From Demequinaceae bacterium (lineage in GTDB: Bacteria; Actinomycetota; Actinomycetes; Actinomycetales; Demequinaceae), in contig JAFGBM010000012.1 in NCBI GenBank assembly GCA_016933155.1, positions 1 through 64,000 on the forward strand: a stretch of 64,000 bases of DNA. Reading direction: 5' to 3'. The translations under genes and the position numbers were made by a program. The notes below the pieces were generated by a model that had not been told where the DNA came from, ran no database searches, and saw only the letters and a list, made by a program, of their open reading frames with translations. Below, one piece after another: positions 15,909 to 26,097 of this stretch (within the stretch, counting starts at the first letter, position 1; each line of letters begins with the position of its first letter).

Positions 15909-17729
15909 ATGGCACAAGACGTCACGCTCCCGGCCCTCGGGGAATCCGTCACGGAGGGGATCGTCACCAGACTGCTCAAGAAGGTCGGGGATCCGATCGC
16001 GATCGACGAACCCCTGCTCGAGATCTCGACCGACAAGGTCGACACCGAGATTCCCTCGCCTTTCGCCGGCACCGTCACCGAGATTCTGGTCGCGGAGGAA
16101 CAGACCGTCTCGGTCGGGGCCGTGCTCGCCAGGATCGGCGAACCCGATGTGGCGGCGAGCCCGCCCGAGGCCACCCCCGAGCCCGTCCTTGAGCCTGAAC
16201 CCGAGCCCACACCCGTCCTGGCATCCGAATCGGCCCCCGCGTCCGAGTCGACCTATGTGCCCAGGGTCGATGCGACTCCGGCGTCGAGGCTCCTTCCGAC
16301 GCCGACAACGTCCGAACCCATCGTGGTGCCGGTCTCCCAACCCGAGCCGACCCCCGTCCTGACCCCTGCCCCGCAGCAGGTGTACGTCCCCAGGCCGGCC
16401 CCCACGCCCGAACCGGCCCCCACCCCTCCCTCCGTTGCGTCCAATCTCCGGGAAGTCCGCCTTCCCGCGCTCGGCGAATCGGTGACCGAAGGCACGGTGA
16501 CCCGGTGGCTCAAGGGCATCGGTGACACCGTCTCCCTGGACGAGCCGCTTCTGGAGATCTCGACGGACAAGGTCGACACCGAGGTCCCCTCCCCCGTAGC
16601 GGGCACCCTGACCGAGATCGTCGTCGAGGCGGACCAAACCGCATCGGTCGGCGCCGTCCTCGCCCGTGTCGCGACCTCGTCCGGGACCCCAGCAGCCACT
16701 CCGACCCCAGCAGCCACCCCGGCTCCGGCCCCCCCCCCGGCTCCAACTCCTCCCCCGGCCCCGACCCCTGCCCCGGCGCCTACATCTCCTGAGTCCGCCC
16801 CGTCCCCCACGGGCGTCCTCGGTGGCACCTACGTCACCCCCCTGGTACGCAAGCTCGCCACCGACCGGGGCATCGCCCTCGAATCCGTCATCGGAACGGG
16901 TATCGGAGGCCGCGTCACCAAGGAGGACGTCCTCGCCGCGACCCCAGCCCCGGCCCAGGAGACGCCGGCCGCATCGTCTCCCCCTGAGGACACCGCCGAC
17001 GAGGCCTCGACCCTCAGGGGCACGACCGTCAAGATGTCCCGCCTGCGAAGCATCATCGCCGAGCGCATGATGGAATCCCTCCACGGGATGGCCCAATTGA
17101 CCACCGTCGTCGAGATCGACATGAGCCGGGTCTGGACCCTCCGGGCCAAGGCCAAGGACGCCTTCTTCGCTCGGGAGGGGGTGAAGCTGACCTTCCTGCC
17201 CTTCTTCACCACGGCGGCAGTCGAAGCGCTCAAGACCCACCCCGTCGTCAACGCCTCGATCGACGGCGACAACATCATCTACCACGGGGCTGTGCACCTG
17301 GGCATCGCCATCGACACCCCCAAGGGCTTGATCGTCCCGACCATCAGGGACGCCGACTCCAAGTCCCTCACGGAGCACGCCAAGGAGATCGCAGACCTCG
17401 GGGAACGGGCCCGGTCCAACCGGCTCACTCCGGACGACCTCTCCGGAGCGACCTTCACCGTGACGAATACCGGTTCGGTCGGGGCTCTTTTCGACACCCC
17501 GATCGTCCCCTCCCCGCAGGCGGCGATCCTCGGCACGGGAGTCATCACCAAGAAGCCCGTGGTTATCAAGGGTCCGGATGGTGCGGAGGTCATCGCGATC
17601 CGCCCCATGTGCCTCGTCTCCATCTCCTACGACCATCGGCTAGTCGACGGAGCCGACGCCGCCCGCTTCCTCGGCGCCGTGAAGTCACGCATGGAGGCAG
17701 GCGCCTTCGAGGCGGAAGTCGGGCGATAG
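15909..17729 (+). CDS. sucB: 2-oxoacid dehydrogenase E2 acyltransferase with two lipoyl domains
   Basis: 606 aa. Two lipoyl domains carry the modified lysines K43 and K221 in DKVDTE contexts. They are joined by long Pro/Ala/Thr linkers, followed by a peripheral subunit-binding domain near residues 307-342 and the catalytic acyltransferase domain with H576 and D580 in SYDHRLVDG. Annotated in actinomycetes as the succinyltransferase, but in M. tuberculosis the equivalent DlaT is the PDH E2, so it may serve both complexes. It is lipoylated through LipB and LipA (24.4-26.1 kb). The linker DNA is low-complexity and its antisense gives a false 842-aa frame. Confidence 0.95.
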   Translation: MAQDVTLPALGESVTEGIVTRLLKKVGDPIAIDEPLLEISTDKVDTEIPSPFAGTVTEILVAEEQTVSVGAVLARIGEPDVAASPPEATPEPVLEPEPEPTPVLASESAPASESTYVPRVDATPASRLLPTPTTSEPIVVPVSQPEPTPVLTPAPQQVYVPRPAPTPEPAPTPPSVASNLREVRLPALGESVTEGTVTRWLKGIGDTVSLDEPLLEISTDKVDTEVPSPVAGTLTEIVVEADQTASVGAVLARVATSSGTPAATPTPAATPAPAPPPAPTPPPAPTPAPAPTSPESAPSPTGVLGGTYVTPLVRKLATDRGIALESVIGTGIGGRVTKEDVLAATPAPAQETPAASSPPEDTADEASTLRGTTVKMSRLRSIIAERMMESLHGMAQLTTVVEIDMSRVWTLRAKAKDAFFAREGVKLTFLPFFTTAAVEALKTHPVVNASIDGDNIIYHGAVHLGIAIDTPKGLIVPTIRDADSKSLTEHAKEIADLGERARSNRLTPDDLSGATFTVTNTGSVGALFDTPIVPSPQAAILGTGVITKKPVVIKGPDGAEVIAIRPMCLVSISYDHRLVDGADAARFLGAVKSRMEAGAFEAEVGR

Positions 17730-17731
17730 CC

Positions 17732-18646
17732 ATGCGGGTCGTGGCGGCGGGATGCAGCGGTCTCGTCGGCACCGCCCTGGTCCACTCGCTCGAGCAGGAG
17801 GGCCACGAGGTCGTGCGATTGGTCCGTCGCCAGGCGCAATCCCGTTCGGAATCGACCTGGAATCCCCCCAACGGAACCGTCGACCGCGATCTAGTCAAAT
17901 CCGCCGACCTGGTCATCAACCTGGCCGGGGCCTCGATCGGTGACCACCGGTTGACCCGTGCGTATGCCCAAACGGTCCTCGATTCCCGCGTCACCACCAC
18001 CCGCCTCCTCTCCCGGATCCTGGCCGAGCAAGGGGGAGGACGCCTCATTCAGGCCTCCGCCATGGGGTACTACGGAATCCGCGGCGACGAACTCCTCCCG
18101 GAGAGATCGGAGCCGGGGGCAAGCCTGTTGGCCTCCATCACCATCCAGTGGGAGGACGCGACAGCGGCAGCCGTATCCGCCGGGGTTCGGGTGCAGTGGC
18201 TCCGGACCGGCCTGGTTCTTTCCCCCAATGGCGGGATCGTCGACCGTCTTCTGCCCCTCATCCGCCTCAGGCTGCTCCGAAGCCTCGGCCCCGGCGACAA
18301 CTTCCTCTCCTGGATCACTCTCCCCGATGCCGTCCGAGCCATCCTCTTCCTCATCTCCAGCGGCCACTTCGGCCCGGTCAACCTCGTGACCCCCGACCCC
18401 ACTCCCAGTCGCGATCTCATATCCGCCCTATCGGAAGCTGCGAGCAGACGAGGGGTTCTACCCGTTCCCGGAGCGTTCCTTCGGCTCGCCATCGGCCCGG
18501 CCGTCGATGATCTGCTCGGCTCTCAAAGGGGGGTTCCCGGGGTCCTGAACCGCCTGGGTTTCGAGTGGGACCATCCCGACATCGCCTCGGCGGCCGCGTG
18601 GATCATCACGGAAGACCGGAAGCGGAAATCCTCCCGCAAGGCCTAG
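17732..18646 (+). CDS. TIGR01777 family SDR/epimerase-like protein
   Basis: 304-aa extended short-chain dehydrogenase-like protein. Rossmann motif GCSGLVGTAL near the N-terminus, NLAGASIGDHRLT, ASAMGYYGIRGDE (Tyr-containing site) and a C-terminal DUF1731-like segment. ATG 17732 is 2 bp after the sucB stop, so it is in the lpdA-sucB operon, an arrangement seen widely in actinomycetes. The substrate is unknown. Confidence 0.9.
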   Translation: MRVVAAGCSGLVGTALVHSLEQEGHEVVRLVRRQAQSRSESTWNPPNGTVDRDLVKSADLVINLAGASIGDHRLTRAYAQTVLDSRVTTTRLLSRILAEQGGGRLIQASAMGYYGIRGDELLPERSEPGASLLASITIQWEDATAAAVSAGVRVQWLRTGLVLSPNGGIVDRLLPLIRLRLLRSLGPGDNFLSWITLPDAVRAILFLISSGHFGPVNLVTPDPTPSRDLISALSEAASRRGVLPVPGAFLRLAIGPAVDDLLGSQRGVPGVLNRLGFEWDHPDIASAAAWIITEDRKRKSSRKA

Positions 18647-18689
18647 CCCCACCGACCGACGGTCCGGCATCCTCCCCCCAGGTGGTAGA

Positions 18690-18714
18690 AAAGGGGTGAT
18701 CCCATCCCCCCTTT
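18690..18714. terminator. Probable hairpin terminator
   Basis: AAAGGGGTGAT (18690-18700) pairs with ATCCCCCCTTT (18704-18714) with one mismatch and a 3-nt loop, 43 bp after the TIGR01777 stop and just before the next gene's ribosome-binding site. Confidence 0.6.
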
Positions 18715-18729
18715 GAACGGAGTCCGGCC

Positions 18730-20838
18730 ATGACAGCGACATGCCGTTCGCCACACGTCGTGCCTCGACCAGCCTCTATCGGGGCAATCACGGCGTCCGT
18801 CATCGTCGGGTTGGTGACGCTGTCGTCCTGCAGCGGCGAGCCCGACCTGGCCTTCACCCCGGACGCCTCCCCCGGGCCCGCCATCGTCGACGGCCACATC
18901 GTCCTGGATTTCCCCCGGCTTCTCGCCTCCATCCCCTGGGGCCAACCCACCGACGACATCGCCCGTTTCGATGCCGTTCAGGGGGGATGGTCGTATCCGG
19001 GTGCGGTCGACGAGGTCAAGGCCGTCAACCCCCACATCCTCATTTTCGAGGCGACGAGCGGCTGCGAGATCGAGTTCGACCCGGACGCCCCATATGGCAG
19101 CGCACCCGTCCACCAGATCCCCCCCGAGTGGTTCCTCACCCAGGTCGGTTCGACCCTGGCCGAGCCCGTCGATGCGACGACCACCACCTTCGTCGTCGAG
19201 AAGATGACGGCGACCGCCGATGGACAAACCGTGCAGTTGTTCGCCCCGGGGGACGCGATCCTCATCGACACCGAAACCGCGCTCGTGCTCACCGTCGACG
19301 AGGATGCGAAGAGCCTCACCGTCCAACGCGGCTACGTCCGACCCGCATCCGACCACCCCGCCGGGACCCGCGTCGCCGCCCACGTCCACAGTTGGCCGGG
19401 GAGCTGGACGATGAACATCAGCACGCTTGCGCCCCTCGGCCAGGCCACGACCTCGACCGAGGACGAGTCCTACGCCGAATACAACGCCCGGGTCGGGATC
19501 GCGCTCGTCGGGTCCGGGAGCTTCGACGGCTTGTTCCTGGACCGAACCGACGCATCCGTCGCCTTCATGCTCAATTTCCCCAACATCCGCTCCCTCGACC
19601 TCGACCAGTCGAACACCCTAGTCACCGACTACGCCGCCTACGAGGAGGCCTGGGGCGAGGGAATCCGGGTCTATGAGACGGCGCTTCGCGAGGGCCTGGG
19701 GGATGACGTCATCCTGTACGTCAACCGCGGGATGGCGAACCTCGACCTCCTCAACGGGCACCACCACGAGGCCTTTCCCATGGCCGACGGCACGACGTAC
19801 GGCGGGACCACCTGGCCCCAGGTCATGTTCGGAGACGGGGGCTACTTCACGTGGCTCAACGGGGCACGCGAACCGCGCTTCGTCGTCATTCAGACCTACG
19901 CCGACGAGTCCATCCCTCCCCCAGCGCTTGACACTGGTGGCCTGGAGACGATGCAAGCCGCGTCCGACTGCCTCGACCCGGGGTACGAGCCCGACTATCG
20001 GCTCATGCGCTTCGGCCTGACGACGACGCTCTTGGGCGATGGCTTCTTCACGTTCGACTGGTCGACCTACGCCCAGTCCTGGCGGTGCATGTTCTGGTTC
20101 GACGAGTACGACAACGCGGGGGCCGGACGTGGCTACTTGGGCCAGCCGCTCGGTGACGCCTTCCAACCCCTCGCGGACACGGAACGGCGTGGCGCCCTTC
20201 TCGTCGAGGACTTCGAGGACGGAATCGCGGGCTGGGGGGCTTGGGCGGATACTGCGGAGGGCTATGGTGTGGCGACCGCTGTGGATACGGGCGTCTCTGG
20301 GGCTGGCTCCCTCAGGGTCGACACCACGGGATGGGGCGGGGTCAACTGGAGATCGGCGGTCTCGTCTCCGACGGTCGACGTTTCAGGGGACACTCAGTAC
20401 ACGGTCGAGTTGTGGGCGAAGGCGGACGCCCCGCACCGGGTCCAGTTGGTGATCCAGCAGTCGGAGGCCCCGTGGGGCGAGAACGCCTCGCTCGGGTGGA
20501 TCGACGTCTCCGAGACGTGGAGCCGCCACGAGGTGACGGGGACGACGGCCTTCGCCGACCCGACGGCGAACCTGACGCTCCGCGTCGGGGGCGTCGAGGG
20601 CTCGCTGTGGCTCGACGACCTCACGCTCGCGGAGGGCTCGGATCATGTCTGGCGGCGCGATTTCGAGGGGGGAGTGGTTCTCGTCAACGCGACCGGCGAC
20701 GAGGTGACCATCCCCTTGGGTGAGCGTTTCAGGAAGATCGAGGGCTCCCAGGATCCCGAAGTCAACGACGGCAGCATCGTCACCGAGGTCACGCTGGGGC
20801 CGCTCGACGGGATCATCCTTCTCAGGCTCTCCGACTGA
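18730..20838 (+). CDS. Large lipoprotein, putative glycoside hydrolase with carbohydrate-binding module
   Basis: 702 aa. Lipobox LSSC with Cys34 after a hydrophobic signal. Residues about 50-470 have alternating strand/helix segments (PHILIFEATSG, FDGLFLDRTD, VILYVNRGM, PRFVVIQTYADE, GDGFFTFDW) typical of putative glycosidase TIM barrels such as the GHL15-like group; Asp in FDGLFLDR could be catalytic. Residues about 485-630 look like a CBM4/9-type jelly roll (LLVEDFEDGIAGWGAW ... SLWLDDLTLAEG). A short beta-domain ends the protein. ATG 18730 has GGAG about 8 nt upstream. Family assignment is my inference from pattern, not a proven match. Confidence 0.65.
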   Translation: MTATCRSPHVVPRPASIGAITASVIVGLVTLSSCSGEPDLAFTPDASPGPAIVDGHIVLDFPRLLASIPWGQPTDDIARFDAVQGGWSYPGAVDEVKAVNPHILIFEATSGCEIEFDPDAPYGSAPVHQIPPEWFLTQVGSTLAEPVDATTTTFVVEKMTATADGQTVQLFAPGDAILIDTETALVLTVDEDAKSLTVQRGYVRPASDHPAGTRVAAHVHSWPGSWTMNISTLAPLGQATTSTEDESYAEYNARVGIALVGSGSFDGLFLDRTDASVAFMLNFPNIRSLDLDQSNTLVTDYAAYEEAWGEGIRVYETALREGLGDDVILYVNRGMANLDLLNGHHHEAFPMADGTTYGGTTWPQVMFGDGGYFTWLNGAREPRFVVIQTYADESIPPPALDTGGLETMQAASDCLDPGYEPDYRLMRFGLTTTLLGDGFFTFDWSTYAQSWRCMFWFDEYDNAGAGRGYLGQPLGDAFQPLADTERRGALLVEDFEDGIAGWGAWADTAEGYGVATAVDTGVSGAGSLRVDTTGWGGVNWRSAVSSPTVDVSGDTQYTVELWAKADAPHRVQLVIQQSEAPWGENASLGWIDVSETWSRHEVTGTTAFADPTANLTLRVGGVEGSLWLDDLTLAEGSDHVWRRDFEGGVVLVNATGDEVTIPLGERFRKIEGSQDPEVNDGSIVTEVTLGPLDGIILLRLSD

Positions 20839-20839
20839 G

Positions 20840-22078
20840 CTAGGGCCGGGCCCTCGTCCGCTCGATGCGCCACCCGCCGTCGGCCCAGGTGATGTCGAGA
20901 TCGATAACGGCCGAGGTTGCGGGGACGTCGATACGTTGGCCTCCGTCCCAGACGAGGTGTCCGGTCGTCTGGTAGGACACTCGTACGGTCGCCCCATTTC
21001 CCTCCGTGGAAAGGGTCTCGCTCGAAGCCACCTCCACGACGAGTCCCTCATACCGCAAATCCCCGGACGCCAGACGATCCGCGAGCGGACGATCTGCCTC
21101 TCTGGCTGAACCGTCTTCGGTCGTCGCCGACAGGAGTGCCTCGGGATCGGAGGCGGCGAGCGCCACAATGCGGGTCTCGACGAGCGCCGCTGCGGCGTCG
21201 TCGGGCGCGGAAGCGAGTGCCTCGGCGGGCATCGGAAGGGTCGGCACGTAGTGCCAACCGGCCCTGTCGGGCAGGACGGCGCCCACGACGCGGAGGACCA
21301 TCAGCAGGGCGAGGAACCCTGCGGCGGCCAGGCAGACCCGCCGGGCCCAGGCCGTAACCGCCCGGCGGATCCTCCAGGGGCGGCCATCTGGCAACCGGAC
21401 GGTCGGGCGTTCCGGCTCCATCGCCCGGGCGCGGACGGCAGCCGCGATGGACACCTCGGGGATCGACACGGGGATCGGGTCGGCGCACTCCCGGAGCGCC
21501 CTCGCCGCGACCTCGGCCGATGGGCGCTCCCCAGGATTTGGTCGGCACATCGGCTCGGCCCAGGCCGCGATCCGCTCCCGACCGTCCTCCCCGACGAGGG
21601 CCTCCAGGACCCGTCCCAGGGAGTAGACGTCCCCCGCCGGGGTGGCTCCCACCGCTCTCTCCGGGGCGGCGAATCCCACGGTTCCCCGCTCGTTTTCCCT
21701 CGCCCCCGACAGGGTGTCGACAAGGACCGCCCGGGTCGGCGACGCGATGATGTTCGCCGGGGAAACGTCCCCGTGGGCGAGGCCTCTCGAATGGAGGGCC
21801 GCGAGGGCGGTGGCGACATCGACACCGATGGCGACGCATTCTCCCGGGCTCAATCCACCCCGAAGCCTGGCCAGGACCGAGGCGGCCTCCCCCCGGACCC
21901 GGGGCATCGTCGCGACGACGACCCCGTCCGGGGTCATCTGGATCTCGTCTGGAATACCCACGCTGGGATGGCCGATCTCCCGAAGCGTAGCCAACCGCCG
22001 GGCGGCATCCGCGAGGTCTTCGGGACCCCGCCCCACGACCCTCGTGACCGTTTCGGCCTCTGTGACGTCCAGGCTCAT
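20840..22078 (-). CDS. Membrane protein with degenerate protein-kinase domain
   Basis: 412 aa. Residues about 1-200 resemble a Ser/Thr kinase C-lobe: catalytic loop HGDVSPAN at 102-109 (HGD for HRD), VDTLSG at 120-125 where DFG is expected (the Asp kept, Phe-Gly lost), GFAAPE near 137, and DVYSLG. The N-lobe is shortened and I see neither a glycine-rich loop nor an A-x-K lysine. One transmembrane helix near 246-268 (LAAAGFLALLMVLRVVGAVL) leads to a 130-residue extracytoplasmic domain. A pseudokinase or highly atypical kinase is likely. The stop lies 2 bp from the converging lipoprotein stop. Confidence 0.75.
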   Translation of the reverse strand: MSLDVTEAETVTRVVGRGPEDLADAARRLATLREIGHPSVGIPDEIQMTPDGVVVATMPRVRGEAASVLARLRGGLSPGECVAIGVDVATALAALHSRGLAHGDVSPANIIASPTRAVLVDTLSGARENERGTVGFAAPERAVGATPAGDVYSLGRVLEALVGEDGRERIAAWAEPMCRPNPGERPSAEVAARALRECADPIPVSIPEVSIAAAVRARAMEPERPTVRLPDGRPWRIRRAVTAWARRVCLAAAGFLALLMVLRVVGAVLPDRAGWHYVPTLPMPAEALASAPDDAAAALVETRIVALAASDPEALLSATTEDGSAREADRPLADRLASGDLRYEGLVVEVASSETLSTEGNGATVRVSYQTTGHLVWDGGQRIDVPATSAVIDLDITWADGGWRIERTRARP

Positions 22079-22147
22079 GCGCCTAGGAAACCAGCAACCC
22101 TCCCCCTCCGGGGGTTATCCACAGGCCCCATCGAGGCGGGCGAGACC

Positions 22148-24343
22148 CTAGGCCTTGATCCTGGCGTGCCAGGGCCACCATGACACGCGGTCGATGTCGT
22201 AGATGAGCCCGGGGAGGAGGAGCGTCCGGACGACAAGGGTGTCGATCAGGACCCCCGCCGCGACGATGAAGGCCATCTGCACTAGGAAGAGCAACGGCAG
22301 GACCACGAGCGCTCCGAAGGTCGCCGCGAGCACGATCCCCGCACTGGTGATGACCCCGCCCGTGACGGCGAGCGACCGGCGGATCCCCTCACGGGTGCCT
22401 CGCTGGAGCGACTCCTCCCTGGCCCTCGACATGAGGAAGATCGAGTAGTCGACCCCGAGGGCGACGAGGAAGACGAAGGCGAACAGAGGCACCGCCGAAT
22501 CGGACCCAGGGAAGTGGAACAGGTGGTTGAAGACGAGCGCCGAGAGCCCGAGGGTCGCCGCGAACGAGAGGACGTTCGCCGCGACGATCAGGATCGGTGC
22601 GACGATCGCTCGAAGGAGCACCATGAGGGTCAGGAGGATGACCAGGAGGACGAGCGGGATGATCACCGTGATGTCCCGATCCGTCGTCTTGTTGATGTCG
22701 AGCGCGACCGCGGCCTCCCCGCCGACGAGGGCCGAGGGGTCGACCGCGTGCACGGCCACGCGGATGTCCTCGACGATGGTCTTCGCCTCGTTCGTGCTTG
22801 CCGCCACCGTCGTGACCGCATCGATCGCCACGCGGCCGTCGATGACGATCGGGTCGTCCGAGGCCAACGCCGGCGGCATTCCGGCGACGATGAGCGGGGT
22901 CAGGACATACGCCGAACTCACACCGTCGACGGCGAGGGCGGCCGCCGACACCTCGGCCGCCAATGCCTCGTCCGCCTGGATCTCGATCGGAGAGGTCGTC
23001 CCCGCATCGAAGTGCTGCGTCAAGACCTCGAGCCCGATGATCGACTCGACGTCGCCAAGCACCTGGTCGCTGTCCCCCACCCCGCTCGCCTTGAAGGTCG
23101 GCAGGAAGAGGGCGAAGAAGCCCAGTCCGGCGAGGGCTCCGATCCACACGCGTCTCGGGTGCGTAGCGACACCGCGGGAGATCCTCCCCCACAGCCCCGC
23201 TTGCTTCTCGACGGCCTTGAGGGTGTCGACGTGTCCGACATCCTCGGGATGGAAGGTCGGCTTCTTGGGCCAGAACGCCCACCGCGCACGCGAGCCCCCG
23301 AGGAGCAGGATCGCGGGGAGGAACGTCAGGGTGGTGATATATGCGCTGGCGATGCCCATCGCGGCGACCGGACCGAGCGCCTGGTTGGATGTGAGGTTCG
23401 AAAAGAGCAGGGTCAGCAGGGCGAGCATGACGGTGATGGCCGATGCCGTGATGGGCGCGAACGACCGGCTCCAGGCGCGTTTCATGGCGTCGTAGGGGCT
23501 CGCGTATCGCCGGAGTTCCTCTCGGTACCGGGCGACGAGCAGCAGGGAGTAGTCGGTCGTCGCCCCCACGACGAGGATGAACATGATCCCCTGGCTTTGG
23601 CCGTTGAGGTCGATCATTCCGGCGCGCGCCATCGCAAGAACGGCGAGGGTTGCCGTCCCCAGGCCGACGACGGCGCCCGTGAGGACGAAGAAGGGAAGGA
23701 CGGGGCTGCGGTAGACGAGGAGGAGGATCGCGAGGACGACGGCGAGCGCGACGAGGATGAGGAGGCTGTCGATCCCGCCGAATGCACCGATGAGGTCGCC
23801 GAAGACGCCCACCCCTCCCGTGAGGTAGAAATCGCCCTCGATGCCCGCGTCGTCCCAAGCCGCGCGGAATTCCTCCGCGATGATCTGGGCGGCGAATTCG
23901 CCGTCGAAGGTGTCGAGCACGCGGTCGAAGTCGAATTCGACGATGGCGATGGCCGCCTTCCCGTCGGCGCTTCGCGCGACGAACGTCTCACCCACGGTGA
24001 GGTCTCCGATGGTCGGGCCGCCCTCGACGAGGGGTTCCTCAAGCACGGTCCGGGTGAAGTCCCCCAGCTGGGTGACCTGCTCGTCGCCCGTGACACTGTC
24101 GAGGAAGAGAATCGCGGAGAAGGAGATTGCGGGGTCGAAGAGGGCGCGTTCGGCGTCGGCCTCGGTCGATTCCGCCTTCTGGGGGAGGAAGGCCGCCTGG
24201 TCGAACTCCTGCTCCTCGGAGAGCTTGGGGATCGACGAGCCCCCCAGACCCCCGCCGATCGCGAGCCAGACGGCCGCGAGGCCGATGATAATCGCGGGCC
24301 GGAGCCACGTCTTGATCGTCGGGCTGTCACTTGAGATGGTCAT
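22148..24343 (-). CDS. MMPL/RND-family exporter
   Basis: 731 aa with the MMPL layout: N-terminal helix, a large extracytoplasmic loop, five helices (from about residue 185), a second helix and loop from about residue 395, then five more helices to the end. This gives about 12 transmembrane segments in two repeated halves. Members export lipids, siderophores or small amphipathic compounds using the proton gradient; no partner gene here indicates the substrate. A strong AGGAGG site precedes ATG 24343. Divergent from lipB. Confidence 0.88.
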   Translation of the reverse strand: MTISSDSPTIKTWLRPAIIIGLAAVWLAIGGGLGGSSIPKLSEEQEFDQAAFLPQKAESTEADAERALFDPAISFSAILFLDSVTGDEQVTQLGDFTRTVLEEPLVEGGPTIGDLTVGETFVARSADGKAAIAIVEFDFDRVLDTFDGEFAAQIIAEEFRAAWDDAGIEGDFYLTGGVGVFGDLIGAFGGIDSLLILVALAVVLAILLLVYRSPVLPFFVLTGAVVGLGTATLAVLAMARAGMIDLNGQSQGIMFILVVGATTDYSLLLVARYREELRRYASPYDAMKRAWSRSFAPITASAITVMLALLTLLFSNLTSNQALGPVAAMGIASAYITTLTFLPAILLLGGSRARWAFWPKKPTFHPEDVGHVDTLKAVEKQAGLWGRISRGVATHPRRVWIGALAGLGFFALFLPTFKASGVGDSDQVLGDVESIIGLEVLTQHFDAGTTSPIEIQADEALAAEVSAAALAVDGVSSAYVLTPLIVAGMPPALASDDPIVIDGRVAIDAVTTVAASTNEAKTIVEDIRVAVHAVDPSALVGGEAAVALDINKTTDRDITVIIPLVLLVILLTLMVLLRAIVAPILIVAANVLSFAATLGLSALVFNHLFHFPGSDSAVPLFAFVFLVALGVDYSIFLMSRAREESLQRGTREGIRRSLAVTGGVITSAGIVLAATFGALVVLPLLFLVQMAFIVAAGVLIDTLVVRTLLLPGLIYDIDRVSWWPWHARIKA

Positions 24344-24399
24344 GCGCTGGGTCCTCCTCGCGTCCGCGCCGCCACACCCCGAGGGTTAGCCTTGACTCG

Positions 24400-25071
24400 A
24401 TGGACATCCTCGATCTCGGAATAGGTGTGCGGCTCGTAGACTACTACGATGCCTGGGCTCTGCAACGTGAAATCCTCGTCGATGTGGCGGATGGCACACG
24501 CCCGGACACCCTCATCCTCGTCGAACACCCTTCCGTGTACACGGCGGGAAAGCGCACCGCCCGGTGGGAGCACCCCACGGACGGCACCCCCGTCGTCGAC
24601 GTCGACCGCGGCGGCCGGATCACCTGGCACGGCCCGGGACAGCTCGTCGGATACCCGATCGTCAAGCTCAACGAGCCGATCGACGTCATCCGGTACGTCC
24701 GCGCCCTCGAGGACGCCATCATCGACGTGTGCGCCGGGCTTGGGCTGAAGACCGGGAGGGTCGAGGCCCGGACGGGTGTCTGGATTCCGGCCGATGCCGC
24801 CCACAGGGAGAGGAAGGTGTGCGCGATCGGTGTTCGGGTCTCCCGGGGCGTGACGATGCACGGCTTCGCCCTCAACTGCAACCCCGACCTCACGGGGTTC
24901 TCCAGGATCGTTCCCTGCGGCCTCGACGACGCCGATGTCACCTCGCTGTCCGCCGAACTGGGCAGGGACGTGACCGTCGCCGAGGTGGTGCCCTCGGTGG
25001 TGGATGCCCTGGAGATGGCGCTCGCCGACGTACGCTTGAGTTCCCCCCTTGCGAAGGAGATCCCGTCATGA
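24400..25071 (+). CDS. lipB: Octanoyl-ACP:protein octanoyltransferase
   Basis: 223-aa enzyme that transfers octanoyl from ACP to lipoyl-domain lysines. Motifs: [31 protein letters not shown] (substrate pocket), and the catalytic Lys in [11 protein letters not shown] followed by [11 protein letters not shown] and the catalytic Cys in IVPCGL. TAGCCT ends 7 nt before ATG 24400 and there is no ribosome-binding site, implying a leaderless mRNA. It overlaps lipA by 4 bp (ATGA). Confidence 0.96.
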   Translation: MDILDLGIGVRLVDYYDAWALQREILVDVADGTRPDTLILVEHPSVYTAGKRTARWEHPTDGTPVVDVDRGGRITWHGPGQLVGYPIVKLNEPIDVIRYVRALEDAIIDVCAGLGLKTGRVEARTGVWIPADAAHRERKVCAIGVRVSRGVTMHGFALNCNPDLTGFSRIVPCGLDDADVTSLSAELGRDVTVAEVVPSVVDALEMALADVRLSSPLAKEIPS

Positions 25072-26072
25072 CCGACCCGGAAGGCCGCCGGATGCTCCGG
25101 GTCGAGGCACGCAACGCCGCCGTCCCCATCGAGCGCAAGCCGGAATGGATCCGCACGACCGCGACGCTGGGGCCGGAGTATCGCGAGATCAAGGACCTCG
25201 TCCGGGCCGGGTCCCTCCACACCGTGTGCGAGGAGGCGGGCTGCCCCAACATCTTCGAATGCTGGGAGGACCGGGAGGCGACCTTCCTCATCGGGGGGGA
25301 CACCTGCACGCGGCGATGCGCCTTCTGCCTGATCGACACCGGCAAGCCCGGACCCCTCGACCGGGACGAACCCCGACGCGTCGCGGAATCGGTCCGCGAC
25401 ATGGGGCTCAAATACGCGACCGCGACCGGGGTCGCGCGGGACGATCTTCCGGACGGCGGGGCCTGGCTCTATGCGGAGACGACCCGCCTGATCCATGATC
25501 TCAACCCCGGCACCGGGGTCGAGATCCTCATCCCAGACTTCGGCGGCCGAGCCGAGCCGCTCGCCGAGGTCTTCGCGACGGCACCGGAGGTCCTCGCCCA
25601 CAATCTCGAGACCGTTCCCCGCCTCTTCAGGATCATCCGTCCCGCCTATCGCTACGAACGCTCCCTTGAGGTCATCTCGGCTGCCCAGGGTGAGGGATTG
25701 GTGACCAAGTCCAACCTCATCCTGGGGATGGGCGAGACGACGGAGGAAGCCGTCGAGTCCCTCCGCGACCTCAGGTCCGCGGGCTGCGACCTCGTGACCC
25801 TGACCCAGTACCTCCGGCCGACCCCCCTCCACCACCCCGTCGACCGCTGGGTCAAGCCGGAGGAGTTCGTGGAGCTCTCCCGGATCGCCGACAGCCTGGG
25901 ATTCCTCGGGGTCATGGCCGGACCCCTCGTCCGATCGAGCTACCGGGCCGGCCGGATGTGGGCCCAGGCGATGACCCGGAAGGGGAGGCCCATCCCCGAG
26001 GAGCTGCGCCACCTCACCCGGCCGATGCCGGCACGCCAGGAGGCGTCCGCGCTTCTTTCCCGCAAGGCCTAG
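25068..26072 (+). CDS. lipA: Lipoyl synthase
   Basis: 334-aa radical SAM enzyme inserting two sulfurs into protein-bound octanoyl groups. It carries both 4Fe-4S clusters: the auxiliary [12 protein letters not shown] motif near residue 46 and the SAM-binding CTRRCAFC near residue 77, plus a C-terminal RSSY segment. The ATGA overlap with lipB and a GAAGGAGA site upstream indicate coupled translation. Confidence 0.97.
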   Translation: MTDPEGRRMLRVEARNAAVPIERKPEWIRTTATLGPEYREIKDLVRAGSLHTVCEEAGCPNIFECWEDREATFLIGGDTCTRRCAFCLIDTGKPGPLDRDEPRRVAESVRDMGLKYATATGVARDDLPDGGAWLYAETTRLIHDLNPGTGVEILIPDFGGRAEPLAEVFATAPEVLAHNLETVPRLFRIIRPAYRYERSLEVISAAQGEGLVTKSNLILGMGETTEEAVESLRDLRSAGCDLVTLTQYLRPTPLHHPVDRWVKPEEFVELSRIADSLGFLGVMAGPLVRSSYRAGRMWAQAMTRKGRPIPEELRHLTRPMPARQEASALLSRKA

Positions 26073-26097
26073 CATCGGTCGCTAGACTGTCGACATC

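Noticed and set aside
15108-17636. 842-aa minus-strand open frame
   Set aside because: Shadow of lpdA/sucB; long only because GC-rich linker DNA lacks stops in this frame. No domain and heavy Gly/Arg/Asp bias.
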